Of a stretch of 64,000 nt of DNA, positions 18,228 through 26,747 are shown piece by piece. Origin of the DNA: Roseiarcus sp963753135 (GTDB lineage Bacteria > Pseudomonadota > Alphaproteobacteria > Rhizobiales > Beijerinckiaceae); the NCBI GenBank assembly GCA_963753135.1, contig CAVWBA010000009.1, forward strand, positions 186,001-250,000, written 5' to 3'. Under the pieces are notes generated by a model, which did not search any database, was not told the origin of the DNA, and was given only the letters and a program-made list of their open reading frames with translations. Both the position numbers and the translations under genes were made by a program. Numbering within the stretch: position 1 is the stretch's first letter; every line of letters starts with the position of its first letter.

Positions 18228-18980
18228 TCAGCGTCCGCCTGAAACCGTCACCACGCTGCCGGTGACAAAGGCGGCCGCCGGCGAAATGAGCCAAGCTGCG
18301 GCCTCGGCGATTTCCTCGGGGGCGCCGACGCGACGCAAAGGGGTCATCGCCTCGATTCGCTCGCGGAAGCCCGGCTGGGCGATCTGGTCGCGGGTCATGT
18401 CGGTTGCGGTGAAGCCGGGCGCGACGACGTTAGCCCGGACGCCTTCGGGCCCGACCTCGGTTGCGAGGCCCTTGGTAAAGCTCTCGACCGCGCCCTTGGT
18501 CGCCGCATAGGACGCGAGTCCCGGCAGCCCGCCGAGCCTTGCGGCGATCGAGGAAATGTTGACGATCGACCCGCCGGTCCCGCCGTGTTTGGTCGAGAGC
18601 CGAAGCACGGCCTCTTTGCAGGCGAGGATGGTTCCGATCACATTGATTTGAAAGAGCTGCGTCAGCTCCGTAGCTTCACGCTGGTCTGTCGTGGCGAAGC
18701 GGCCCGTGGCGCCGGCGTTGTTGACGAGGCCGGCGAGCGGCCCCAGCGCCTTGGTTGCCTGCTCAAACAGACGATGAAGCTGGGCCGAATCCGCGACATC
18801 GGCCTGGAAAGCCTGCGCCCGGCCGCCCGACTTCTTGATTTCCGCGACCGTCGCTTGAGCCGCCTTGGCGTCGGCGGCGTAGTTGACGGCGACCGCGTAG
18901 CCGTCCGTCGCGAGGCGCCGGCAAATGGCCGCGCCGATGCCGCGCGAGCCCCCGGTGACGATGATGAGGCCTGAAGGCAT
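18228..18980 (-). CDS. Short-chain dehydrogenase/reductase (FabG-like)
   Basis: NAD(P)-dependent classical SDR, 250 residues. The glycine-rich cofactor loop TGGSRGIG is at about residues 9-16. NNAG is near residue 88. The catalytic Ser (VNISSIAA) and Tyr-x3-Lys (SYAATKG) are in place, and the C-terminal PLRRVGAPEEIAEAAAWL and VSGG block follows. Substrate unknown; similarity to FabG-type 3-ketoacyl reductases is general. It stands alone. Confidence 0.9.
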   Translation of the reverse strand: MPSGLIIVTGGSRGIGAAICRRLATDGYAVAVNYAADAKAAQATVAEIKKSGGRAQAFQADVADSAQLHRLFEQATKALGPLAGLVNNAGATGRFATTDQREATELTQLFQINVIGTILACKEAVLRLSTKHGGTGGSIVNISSIAARLGGLPGLASYAATKGAVESFTKGLATEVGPEGVRANVVAPGFTATDMTRDQIAQPGFRERIEAMTPLRRVGAPEEIAEAAAWLISPAAAFVTGSVVTVSGGR

Positions 18981-19063
18981 GGCGAGACTCCAACGATTGG
19001 CGGATGTTCGATCGATCTTGAAGCCGAAGCCTTCGCCTGGTCAATTCAATCGCGCGTTATGCG

Positions 19064-19840
19064 TCACGGCTTCAGGCGCCATCCGGTGCGGAAGATCCAT
19101 GCCAGGATCGCGAGGCAGACGGCGATGAACAGCGCGGTGAAGCCGAGGCTCGCGCCGACGCTGACATCGCCCCGGCCATAAAAGCTCCACCGAAAGCCGC
19201 TGATCAGGTAGACCACGGGATTGAACAGACTGACCGTGCGCCAGAACGGCGGCAGCATGTCGATCGAGTAGAACGCGCCGCCGAGAAACGTGAGCGGCGT
19301 CACCACCAGGGAAGGGATGACGGCGAGCTGCTCGAAGTTCTTGGCCCAGATGCCGATGATGAAGCCGAACAGGCAGAAGGCGACCGAAGTCAGCGCGAGA
19401 AACGCGATCATCCAGAACGGATGCTCGATTTGCACGGGCACCAGAAGCGAAGCGGTTATGAGAATGATGAGGCCGATAGCGATCGACTTGGTCGCCGCGG
19501 CGCCGACATAGGCGCAGACCGCCTCGGTGGAGGATATCGGCGCCGAGAGAAGCTCGTAGATCTGCCCGGTGAATTTGGGGAAGTAGATGCCGATCGAGGC
19601 GTTGGAGATGCTCTGCGTCAAAAGCGAAAGCATCATGAGGCCGGGCACGATGAAGGCGCCGTAGCTGACCCCGCTCACTTCGCGAATGCGCCCGCCGATC
19701 GCGGCGCCGAAGACGATGAAATAGAGCGCGGTGGTGATCACCGGCGTTGCGACGCTTTGTAGGATTGTGCGCTGCGTGCGTTGCATTTCCGCGCGGTAGA
19801 TCGACCAGACCCCATTGAGATTGATCGCCGAGACCGTCAC
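19064..19840 (-). CDS. ABC-2 type permease, YadH-like
   Basis: 258 residues, six predicted transmembrane helices with the ABC2 membrane domain (ALYFIVFGAAIGGRI, GLMMLSLLTQSISNAS, VVTPLTFLGGAFYSID). It overlaps the ATPase gene 19837-20763 by 4 bases and forms an exporter half with it. The substrate is unknown; YadGH- and NodIJ-type systems share this architecture. Confidence 0.9.
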   Translation of the reverse strand: MTVSAINLNGVWSIYRAEMQRTQRTILQSVATPVITTALYFIVFGAAIGGRIREVSGVSYGAFIVPGLMMLSLLTQSISNASIGIYFPKFTGQIYELLSAPISSTEAVCAYVGAAATKSIAIGLIILITASLLVPVQIEHPFWMIAFLALTSVAFCLFGFIIGIWAKNFEQLAVIPSLVVTPLTFLGGAFYSIDMLPPFWRTVSLFNPVVYLISGFRWSFYGRGDVSVGASLGFTALFIAVCLAILAWIFRTGWRLKP

Positions 19841-20763
19841 GCCGCGCGCCCCACCAGATCGACAAAAATGTCTTCAAGCGTTGTTGTGCTGGTGTCGAGA
19901 TCCTTGAAATCGACGCCGATCTCGTTGAGGCGGCGCAAAAGCGTCGGCACGCCGGTGTCCTCCTCTCCCGCATCGAAGCGGTAGGAGAGGCGACGGCCCT
20001 CGTCCTCGAGCTCGAGCGGCCAGCCCTCCAGTTCCTTGGGCAACGCCGGGAGCGCCTTCTGCAGGACGAGCGTCAGACGCCTTTTGCCGAGTTTGCGAAT
20101 GAGCGCCGCCTTCTCGTCGACGAGCACGATCCGGCCGTGGTTGATGACCCCGACCCGGTCCGCCATCTCCTCGGCCTCTTCGATATAGTGGGTGGTGAGA
20201 ATGACCGTCACGCCCTGGCCGCGGAGGCGCCGAACGAGCGCCCACATGTCGCGTCTCAGGTTGACGTCGACGCCCGCCGTCGGCTCGTCAAGGAACAGGA
20301 CGTCTGGTTCATGGGCCAGCGCCTTGGCGATCATGACCCGCCGTTTCATGCCGCCCGACAATTCAACGATCCGCGTGTCGCGCCTGTCCCACAACGAAAG
20401 GTCGCGCAGCAATTGCTCGATATAGGCGGGATTGGGCGGCCGCCCGAACAGCCCGCGGCTGAACGTCGCCGCTCTGCGAACGGTGGTGAAGATATCGAGC
20501 GCGATCTCTTGCGGGACGAGCCCGACTATGGACCGGGCGGCGCGATAGTCGCGGACCACGTCGTGGCCGTCGATCAGGACTTGGCCCGAAGTCATCGACA
20601 CGGAGCCGCAGACGACCCCGATCAAAGTCGTTTTGCCTGCCCCGTTCGGGCCCAGCAGGGCGAAAATCTCGCCTCGGGCGATTTCCAGATCGACCGCGTC
20701 GAGCGCGACGAGGCCCGACTTGTAACGCTTGGTCACCGCGGCGATCGATATCATCGGCGCCAT
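19837..20763 (-). CDS. ABC transporter ATP-binding protein, YadG-like
   Basis: 308 residues. Walker A GPNGAGKTT, Q-loop VPQEIAL, signature LSGGMKRRVMIAKAL, Walker B VLFLDEPTAGVD and H-loop TTHYIEEAEE are all present. The C-terminal extension ends in TTTLEDIFVDLVG, the usual tail of DrrA/YadG-type exporter ATPases. The start may be either MAPMISIAAV or MISIAAV three codons later. Paired with the permease at 19064-19840. Confidence 0.93.
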   Translation of the reverse strand: MAPMISIAAVTKRYKSGLVALDAVDLEIARGEIFALLGPNGAGKTTLIGVVCGSVSMTSGQVLIDGHDVVRDYRAARSIVGLVPQEIALDIFTTVRRAATFSRGLFGRPPNPAYIEQLLRDLSLWDRRDTRIVELSGGMKRRVMIAKALAHEPDVLFLDEPTAGVDVNLRRDMWALVRRLRGQGVTVILTTHYIEEAEEMADRVGVINHGRIVLVDEKAALIRKLGKRRLTLVLQKALPALPKELEGWPLELEDEGRRLSYRFDAGEEDTGVPTLLRRLNEIGVDFKDLDTSTTTLEDIFVDLVGRAA

Positions 20764-21039
20764 CGCCGGCTCTCTCCCTGCACGCGCGCTTCAAAAAGGT
20801 GCGGCTAGCGGGGCGGCGACGGCGCGACGCGCGGGCCGGGGCCGCGAACCTTTTCCGGCCGCGCGCCTCGTATGTAAGGGTACGCAGGCGGCGCGTCATC
20901 CCCTTGGCGGGGTGACCCCACAGGAAAGCACGCTTATGAGAGTATATAGCCCGCCCGCGTGGATTAACGGTCTACCCTTCTGATCCGGCGCCGAACAGCG
21001 TCCGGGCCGGATCAGAGTCCAACCAATCCCTGACGGAAA

Positions 21040-21357
21040 TCAGAAGGCCATTGGCACGAAGAAGCAGTAGACCCCGGACTGGATTCCGCTCCCGTCATCC
21101 CGATAGAAGATCCAGTAGTCGCCGTCCTGACTGGGCAGCGCCTGGCCGACAGGAATACGACGGACGTAACCATCGACAGAGTAAAAGTCGTCAGAAATTC
21201 GGTGCACCTGATCCGGGCGAAGGTGGTGCGCGTCCGCTGGTCCGCAGCACGAAGCCTTCACCCAATCGGGAACAGGTTTCCCGTCCGCCCAATAGTCATG
21301 CGCCTCCGCCCCTGTAGCAGACAAGGCGAATAATAGTGCAGCGATTCGAGCGATCAT
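21040..21357 (-). CDS. Small secreted hypothetical protein
   Basis: 105 residues with a clear signal peptide (MIARIAALLFALSATGAEA, cleavage before HDYW). The mature part is acidic and aromatic, with a Cys pair in KASCCGPADAHH and another Cys in GVYCFFVPM, suggesting a disulfide-stabilised periplasmic protein. Function unknown. Monocistronic. Confidence 0.65.
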   Translation of the reverse strand: MIARIAALLFALSATGAEAHDYWADGKPVPDWVKASCCGPADAHHLRPDQVHRISDDFYSVDGYVRRIPVGQALPSQDGDYWIFYRDDGSGIQSGVYCFFVPMAF

Positions 21358-21968
21358 CTCAGTCCCCTTATTCGGGTTTCTAAGTTGGAGTGATGCCGAA
21401 TCCCTGGGAGTCTTCCTCCTTTCAACTCAAGTCCACGCTGAACTCCGCCGCAGCAAGTCTCATGCCGCTGGCTCGAACTCAATGATGTAATGCTGCTGCC
21501 GGAACCGTCCAATTGGCAAGCGCGCGTTCACGACAAATTTGAGGGATCCACCTAGGGGTTCGGCCATGATGGCGAAAGCGGGGATGCCGAGATTGAGCCG
21601 CGGCGAACCTGCCTTCGACCTACGCCAAGGGTGGCGGGCGAAGGCGTTGCCTTTAAATTGAGCAATCGGAGGGTCGCGCAATTTCTCTTCAGCCCCTTCG
21701 TGTCGCCAACCCTGGCGCACGTTGGACCAAGAATTCACTTGTTCAGGAGATGTTCCCTGACGTTCGGTAAGGGGCGACGAGATCGCCGCACAGACCTCCG
21801 GCGGCGCGTGATCGTTATTCGCTAAGCGACGGGTTTTATTGCATGCCAAGAAAGCGGCGATGGAAGCCCAGAAGCCCTCGCTAACGAACTTGTGTAGTCG
21901 GCCGGAGGCAGGCGGCCCGCGCCGGGCCCGCTTGCCGCGACTCAAGCCTCGGGGTAACCCGAGAACCC
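21358..21968. other. 611-base region upstream of parC without a convincing gene
   Basis: One minus-strand frame (21460-21945, 161 codons) is open but has no recognisable domain and an unnatural, low-complexity N-terminal half. The only vaguely protein-like stretch is its last 45 codons. No tRNA-like fold or known regulatory element was seen. The parC promoter should lie at its right end. Confidence 0.4.
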
Positions 21969-24224
21969 ATGGCCAAACATGTTCCGCCGCCCCCGCCTCC
22001 TCCGCCCTCGGAGCCGATCGAGGTCAAGCTGCGCGACGCGCTCGAGGAGCGCTATCTCGCCTACGCGCTTTCCACAATTATGGGACGGGCGCTGCCCGAC
22101 GCCCGCGACGGACTGAAGCCGGTGCACCGCCGCATTCTCTACGGCATGCACATTCTCAGGCTCGACCCCGGCTCGGCCTTCAAGAAATGCGCGAAGATCG
22201 TCGGCGACGTGATGGGCTCGTTCCATCCGCACGGCGACCAGGCGATCTACGAAGCGCTGGTGCGCCTCGCGCAGGATTTCGTCTCGCGCTATCCTCTCAT
22301 CGAGGGCCAGGGCAATTTCGGCAATATCGACGGCGATAACGCCGCCGCCTACCGCTACACCGAAGCGCGGATGACCGACGTCGCGCGCCTCATCATGGAG
22401 GGGGTCGAGGAAGACTCGGTCGATTGGCGCGACAATTACTCGGGGGATGCGAAAGAGCCGATCGTCATGCCCTCGGCCGTGCCGAACCTGCTCGCCAATG
22501 GCGCGCAGGGCATCGCGGTCGGCATGGCGACCTCGATTCCGCCGCATAACATCGCCGAGCTTTGCGACGCCGCGCTCTATCTCATCGCCCACCCCGAGGC
22601 CGATTCCGAAGCGCTTGCGACTTTTGTGCCGGGGCCGGATTTCCCGACCGGCGGCGTCGTCATCGACGACAAGTCCGCGATCGTCGAAACCTACAGGACT
22701 GGCCGTGGCGCCGTTCGGGTGAGAGCGCGCTGGGCGAAGGAGGATACCGGCCGTGGCGGCTGGGTCGCGGTCGTCACGCAGGTTCCCTACGGCGTCCAGA
22801 AGTCCCGGCTGATCGAGCAGATCGCCAATCTTCTCAACGAGCGGAAAATTCCGCTGCTCGCCGACGTCCGCGACGAATCCACTGAGGACGTGCGCATCGT
22901 GCTCGAGCCGCGCACCCGCGCGGTCGAGCCCGAGACGCTGATGGAATCCCTGTTCAGGCTGACCGAGCTCGAAGCTCGAGTCTCGGTCAACATGAACGTG
23001 CTGGTCGATGGCGTGACCCCCAGGGTCGTTTCGCTCGGCGAGGCGCTGAGGCAATGGCTCGACCATCGCCGCAACGTTCTGGTGCGCCGCTCGCGTCACC
23101 GATTGGCGGCGATCGACAAGCGGCTCGAACTGCTCGCCGGCATGATCGTCGTCTTTCTCAATCTCGACGAGGTCATCCGCATCGTTCGCGAGGACGATGA
23201 CCCGAAAGAGCGGCTCAAAGCCCGCTTCAGCCTGACCGAGCCGCAGGTCGTCTATGTTCTCGATACGCGCTTGAGAAGCCTGCGGCGCCTCGAGGAAATG
23301 GCGCTGCGCAAAGAGCAGGACGACCTCGCGCGTGAGAAATCGACGATCGAGGCGCTGCTCGCCAGCGAGAAAAAGCAATGGCAGATGATCGCGGTCGAGA
23401 TCCGCGACGTCAAAAAGAAGTTCGGGCCCGACACCACGCTCGGCCGCCGCCGCACCAGTTTCGAAGCCGCGCCGGACGTCGTGGTCTCCGATCTCGCCGA
23501 GGCGATGATCGAGCGGGAGCCCTTGACCATCGTCGTGTCGCAGAAGGGCTGGATCCGCGCGATGAAGGGTCAGGTCGCCGATCTCACCGCCGCCACGTTC
23601 AAAGGCGACGACGGCTTGAAGACCTCGTTCTTCGCCGAAACGACCTCGAAGATTCTGGTGCTGGCGAGCGACGGCAAGGTGTTCACGCTCGACGCCTCCA
23701 AATTGCCGGGCGGGCGAGGGCAGGGCGAGCCGATCCGGCTCATGGCCGACATCGACGAGAGCGCTTCGATCGTCGCCGTCTGGGCTTATTCCGCGGGCGC
23801 GAAGCGGCTCATCGCGTCGAGCGACGGCAACGGCTTCATCATCGGCGACGACGAGCTTTTGTCCTCGACCCGCAAGGGCAGGGCGGTGCTGAATGTAGCC
23901 ACGCCGGCGACGGCCGCGTTGATCGTTCCCGCCGCGGGCGACCATGTCGCAGTCATCGGACAGAACCGCAAGCTTCTGGTGTTCCCGTTTGCGCAGCTCA
24001 ACGAAATGGCGCGCGGCAAGGGCACGCGGCTGCAGCGCTACAAGGATGGCGGCATTTCCGACGCCAAGGTCTTCGCCATCGCCGAGGGACTCACCTGGCG
24101 CGATTCGGCCGGGCGCACGTTCACGGTCGCCAGGCCCGAGCTCAAGGACTGGATCGGCAATCGCGCCGAAGCCGGCCGCCTGCCGCCGAAGGGGTTCCCG
24201 AAGAACAATCGGTTTGAGGGGTAG
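21969..24224 (+). CDS. parC: DNA topoisomerase IV subunit A
   Basis: Type IIA topoisomerase cleavage/religation subunit that decatenates daughter chromosomes. The 751-residue protein starts MAKHV followed by an eight-proline run. The catalytic Tyr is Y130 in AAYRYTEARM. The quinolone-region helix is GSFHPHGDQAIYEAL, with Gln at the position of E. coli Ser80 and Glu at Glu84. The C-terminal beta-pinwheel is short, with imperfect repeats such as GWIRAMKGQV and GKVFTLDASKLPGGRGQGEP, which fits ParC rather than GyrA. No parE is in the window. Confidence 0.95.
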   Translation: MAKHVPPPPPPPPSEPIEVKLRDALEERYLAYALSTIMGRALPDARDGLKPVHRRILYGMHILRLDPGSAFKKCAKIVGDVMGSFHPHGDQAIYEALVRLAQDFVSRYPLIEGQGNFGNIDGDNAAAYRYTEARMTDVARLIMEGVEEDSVDWRDNYSGDAKEPIVMPSAVPNLLANGAQGIAVGMATSIPPHNIAELCDAALYLIAHPEADSEALATFVPGPDFPTGGVVIDDKSAIVETYRTGRGAVRVRARWAKEDTGRGGWVAVVTQVPYGVQKSRLIEQIANLLNERKIPLLADVRDESTEDVRIVLEPRTRAVEPETLMESLFRLTELEARVSVNMNVLVDGVTPRVVSLGEALRQWLDHRRNVLVRRSRHRLAAIDKRLELLAGMIVVFLNLDEVIRIVREDDDPKERLKARFSLTEPQVVYVLDTRLRSLRRLEEMALRKEQDDLAREKSTIEALLASEKKQWQMIAVEIRDVKKKFGPDTTLGRRRTSFEAAPDVVVSDLAEAMIEREPLTIVVSQKGWIRAMKGQVADLTAATFKGDDGLKTSFFAETTSKILVLASDGKVFTLDASKLPGGRGQGEPIRLMADIDESASIVAVWAYSAGAKRLIASSDGNGFIIGDDELLSSTRKGRAVLNVATPATAALIVPAAGDHVAVIGQNRKLLVFPFAQLNEMARGKGTRLQRYKDGGISDAKVFAIAEGLTWRDSAGRTFTVARPELKDWIGNRAEAGRLPPKGFPKNNRFEG

Positions 24225-24393
24225 GGCCCGACGTGTCTGAGAAATAGTATTGTGAGCAACATAGATTTCCCAAAGCGTACTTTCTTGAGAACTCGCCCGT
24301 TTCCTTTCGCAAAGGCCATCGAACCGCCACGTTTCGCAGGCGGCCTGAGCCGGCGGGATTCACGGGAATTCTCCAATACTGAGGGGGTTAACG

Positions 24394-24881
24394 ATGCTAA
24401 AAGCCATTTTGGCCGCGGGGTTGAGCGCCGGGGCCGTGCTGTCCGGCGGTTCGGCTGGGGCGACAATTCTCGAGGTGGGTTATTCCGACTCGCTTTACAG
24501 CGGCACATGGGAGCAGTCTTCGAATCCGACGCCAATACAATATCAAACTGGCGTCTCTACTGTGATTCCGGTCTGGGACGTCACCGGAAACCTAGGCATT
24601 ACCCACAACGAGATACCCTTCTATAACTCTGCCTGGAGCGGTGGCTTCAGTCTATGGGCCGGGCCCCGAGTTTATACGGGACCCGTAGTCGCGCGCCGGT
24701 GTTCTCGGCGGGCTCGTTCACTGGCCTGTACGACCCGCTCCCTCCGACCTCGTCCAGCGGCGTTCTCACCTTCACAATTGTCCCCGAACTATCGACCTGG
24801 GGAATGATGTTGACGGGCTTCGCCGGCCTCACGGCGGTCGCCGCCGGCAGGCGCCGCCGCCCGCTCGCGTCTCGTCACTGA
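24394..24881 (+). CDS. PEP-CTERM-like secreted protein, frameshifted
   Basis: Signal peptide MLKAILAAGLSAGAVLSGG, then an extracellular Ser/Gly/aromatic-rich domain (ILEVGYSDSLYSGTWEQ). A frame change near 24690 (net loss of one base) is needed to reach a C-terminal sorting tail: VPELSTWGMMLTGFAGL followed by GRRRR. This matches the PEP-CTERM pattern (PExSTW, hydrophobic helix, Arg cluster) recognised by exosortase. No exosortase gene is in this window. Preceded by GAGGGGGTTAACG. The frameshift may be a sequence error. Confidence 0.6.
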
Positions 24882-24973
24882 GCTTTTGAAAGGAACTTGG
24901 CTCTTCGCGCTGCCGATCCCGCTATTCACCGTTCTGAGGCCGTCTCGGCGCCGCTTCTAGCGCCGGAGTCCAA

Positions 24974-26188
24974 TCAGGCGGGAGCGGCGGCCGGAACCCG
25001 GCTCTCCTGCGACAAGGGCTTGAACGTCAGGGCGACCAGGAAGGCGCCAATCCCCATCGCCCAGGAGCCGACGTAGAGCCACGTGTAGCTGGCGGTGGCG
25101 TCGTAGATGAGCCCCCCGGCCAGGGGTCCGAGCGCCATGCCGAGGCTGCCGGCCATCGCCGTGCCGCCGATGACGGTTCCCATCATTGGAAGCGGAAAGT
25201 TTTCGCGCGCCAGAACCGCGTAGAGCGGCATGACGCCCGCATAGATGAAGCCGAACACGGCCGCGACGGTATAGAACTCGCCCAAGCCTCGGGCGAAGAC
25301 GTAAGCTAGTGCGCCGAACGCCTGCGCGAGCAGGCCGACGACCAGAACGCGCTTGGCGCCGAACCGATCGCCAAGAAGGCCGAAGCCGATCCGCCCGCCC
25401 ATGCCCGCAAGCCCCTCGACGCTGTAGATCGAAACCGCGGCCACGAGCGGAATCCCGCACGCCTGCGCGTAACTCACGGTGTGAAAGATCGGGCCGGAAT
25501 GGGTGGCGCAGCAGAAGAAATTGGTGAGCACGAGCACGACGAATTGCGGCGAGCGCAGCGCCTCGCCGGCGGACATGCCGTGTTGCTGGCCGCCGCCCGT
25601 CGCGCCGCCGACGCTAAGAAGCGCCGGCGGGCGTCGCACCAGAAGGGCGGCCGGGATCATGAGGAGAGCGGCGATCGCGGCGAGGATCTCGAGCGTGGTT
25701 CGCCAGCTCATGGTCGAAACGAGCCACGCGGCCAAGGGCGCCATCGTCATGGGCGCGAGCCCCATGCCCGCCGAGACGAGCGACACCGCCAGGCTGCGAT
25801 GGGTCTCGAACCAGCCGGTGACGCAGGCCATCATCGGCGCAAAGATAGCCGCCGCGCTTCCGCCCACGAGGAGGCCGAAGATCAATTGGAACGCGAGAAG
25901 CGATGGCGCCTGGGCCGCAAGAGCCAGGCTTGCGGCAAGGACGACCGCGCCGGTCAGAACAACCGCGCGCGGACCGAACCGATCGGAGAGGTTGCCCCAG
26001 GCGATGCTGCCGAACGCCATGGCGAGAAAGCCGACGGTCATGGCGCTCGACACGCCGGTCACCGACCAGCCGGTGTCCCGGGCAATGGGCTGCAGCAGAA
26101 CCGGGAGAGAGAACATCGATCCGATCGCAACGCAGCCCAAAAGGCCGCCCGCCGCGACGATCACCCATCGGTAGGGAGATTCGGTCAT
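24974..26188 (-). CDS. Major facilitator superfamily transporter
   Basis: 404 residues from MTESPYRWVIVAAGG, with 12 predicted transmembrane helices in two six-helix halves. Loop 2-3 has the MFS pattern GNLSDRFGPRAV, and loop 8-9 the matching GRIGFGLLGDRFGAKRV. The second-half match and overall look are those of oxalate/formate- or monocarboxylate-type MFS members, but the substrate is not determinable. The nearer ATG (26188) is preferred over one 19 codons upstream, because a promoter-like element lies in between. Confidence 0.88.
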   Translation of the reverse strand: MTESPYRWVIVAAGGLLGCVAIGSMFSLPVLLQPIARDTGWSVTGVSSAMTVGFLAMAFGSIAWGNLSDRFGPRAVVLTGAVVLAASLALAAQAPSLLAFQLIFGLLVGGSAAAIFAPMMACVTGWFETHRSLAVSLVSAGMGLAPMTMAPLAAWLVSTMSWRTTLEILAAIAALLMIPAALLVRRPPALLSVGGATGGGQQHGMSAGEALRSPQFVVLVLTNFFCCATHSGPIFHTVSYAQACGIPLVAAVSIYSVEGLAGMGGRIGFGLLGDRFGAKRVLVVGLLAQAFGALAYVFARGLGEFYTVAAVFGFIYAGVMPLYAVLARENFPLPMMGTVIGGTAMAGSLGMALGPLAGGLIYDATASYTWLYVGSWAMGIGAFLVALTFKPLSQESRVPAAAPA

Positions 26189-26194
26189 TCCCGT

Positions 26195-26223
26195 CCGTAC
26201 CAACTGGTCGGTTTTTTTGTCAA
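26195..26223 (-). promoter_or_regulatory. Putative promoter/operator of the MFS gene
   Basis: Reading leftward, a consensus -35 TTGACA (26223-26218) is followed by a run of A and by ACCGACCAGTTGGT, an imperfect dyad of TetR-operator style (ACCnAC-nn-GTnGGT), then a weak -10 (GGTACG) ending 6-7 bases before the ATG. A repressor bound there would block RNA polymerase. No regulator gene is adjacent, so this is inference from sequence pattern only. Confidence 0.35.
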
Positions 26224-26477
26224 GGGCCCGTTGCGGGTGAAGCAATGGAGATGGCGGAGCGCGACAGTCATGCCGAAATCAATTCTCGGGAACGCGGTCT
26301 AGGAGTTCGCCGCCGTCCTTGGGACCGGGGCTTTGCCGCTCTTTCGCCAACCGCCGGCAGGCGGGGCCTAGGGAGGCCTCGCGCCGACGCCGTGGCGCAG
26401 CGGAGCGATCGCTGACGAGCAGGGGGTGTCGAAGGCCGGCAATCCAAAGGCTCGCGGGCCAAGGGCGCTACGGGCTC

Positions 26478-26514
26478 CTGGATCGCCGCGTTGCGCAAGC
26501 GCACTCCTCGCGAT
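26478..26514 (+). repeat. Arm of a REP-like palindrome interrupted by IS110 copy 1
   Basis: CTGGATCG...CTCCTCGCGAT, a diverged member of the repeat family also found at 43590, 50070, 54753 and 62578. The repeat stops at the left end of the IS element. Its expected continuation GAC is found directly after the right end (27699-27701). Confidence 0.7.
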
Positions 26515-26529
26515 TGTCTCTTGGAGTTT

Positions 26530-26730
26530 GGGTAGGGAGGTTTGTCCCTGAGAATGGGATGCGCCGATTCGGGCGGCCGCCCGAATCGGCGCGCGGGGAG
26601 ATTGGCCGTCTCGCGATGGGGCTTGGAAAGCCCGCCGTCATCTGGGCCGTCTTCCCGCTTCCCTTGAACGCTTGATGAGTTGAATGGGCCGCCATCGCCC
26701 GATGCACGCCCGCAGACAATCCCAAGCTCA
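26530..26730 (+). ncRNA. Predicted IS110 bridge RNA, copy 1
   Basis: Non-coding left end with structured segments in order: hairpin AGGGA/TCCCT (26534-26549); a 32-base perfect palindrome (26561-26592); an internal loop closed by GGCC/GGCC with inner hairpin GGGCTT/AAGCCC, whose left strand holds CTCGCGATG (26610-26618) and right strand GTCATC (26637-26642); and a second internal loop closed by GCTT/AAGC with inner stem GGGC/GCCC, holding TGAGTTGA (26676-26683) and AGACAATC (26714-26721). The first loop reads as a target guide (CTCGCGAT left flank; GATGAC right flank). The second reads as a donor guide (TGAGTTGA right IS end; GATTGTCT left IS end). The boundaries are estimates. Confidence 0.7.
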
Positions 26731-26747
26731 TGAGAGGATAACCGCAA

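Noticed and set aside
21460..21945. 161-codon minus-strand ORF before parC
   Set aside because: No recognisable domain, low-complexity translation, and it would occupy the parC promoter region; not listed as a gene.
21942..23945. 667-codon open frame opposite parC
   Set aside because: Antisense shadow of a GC-rich gene; composition is Arg/Asp/His-rich with no domain, while parC on the other strand is complete.
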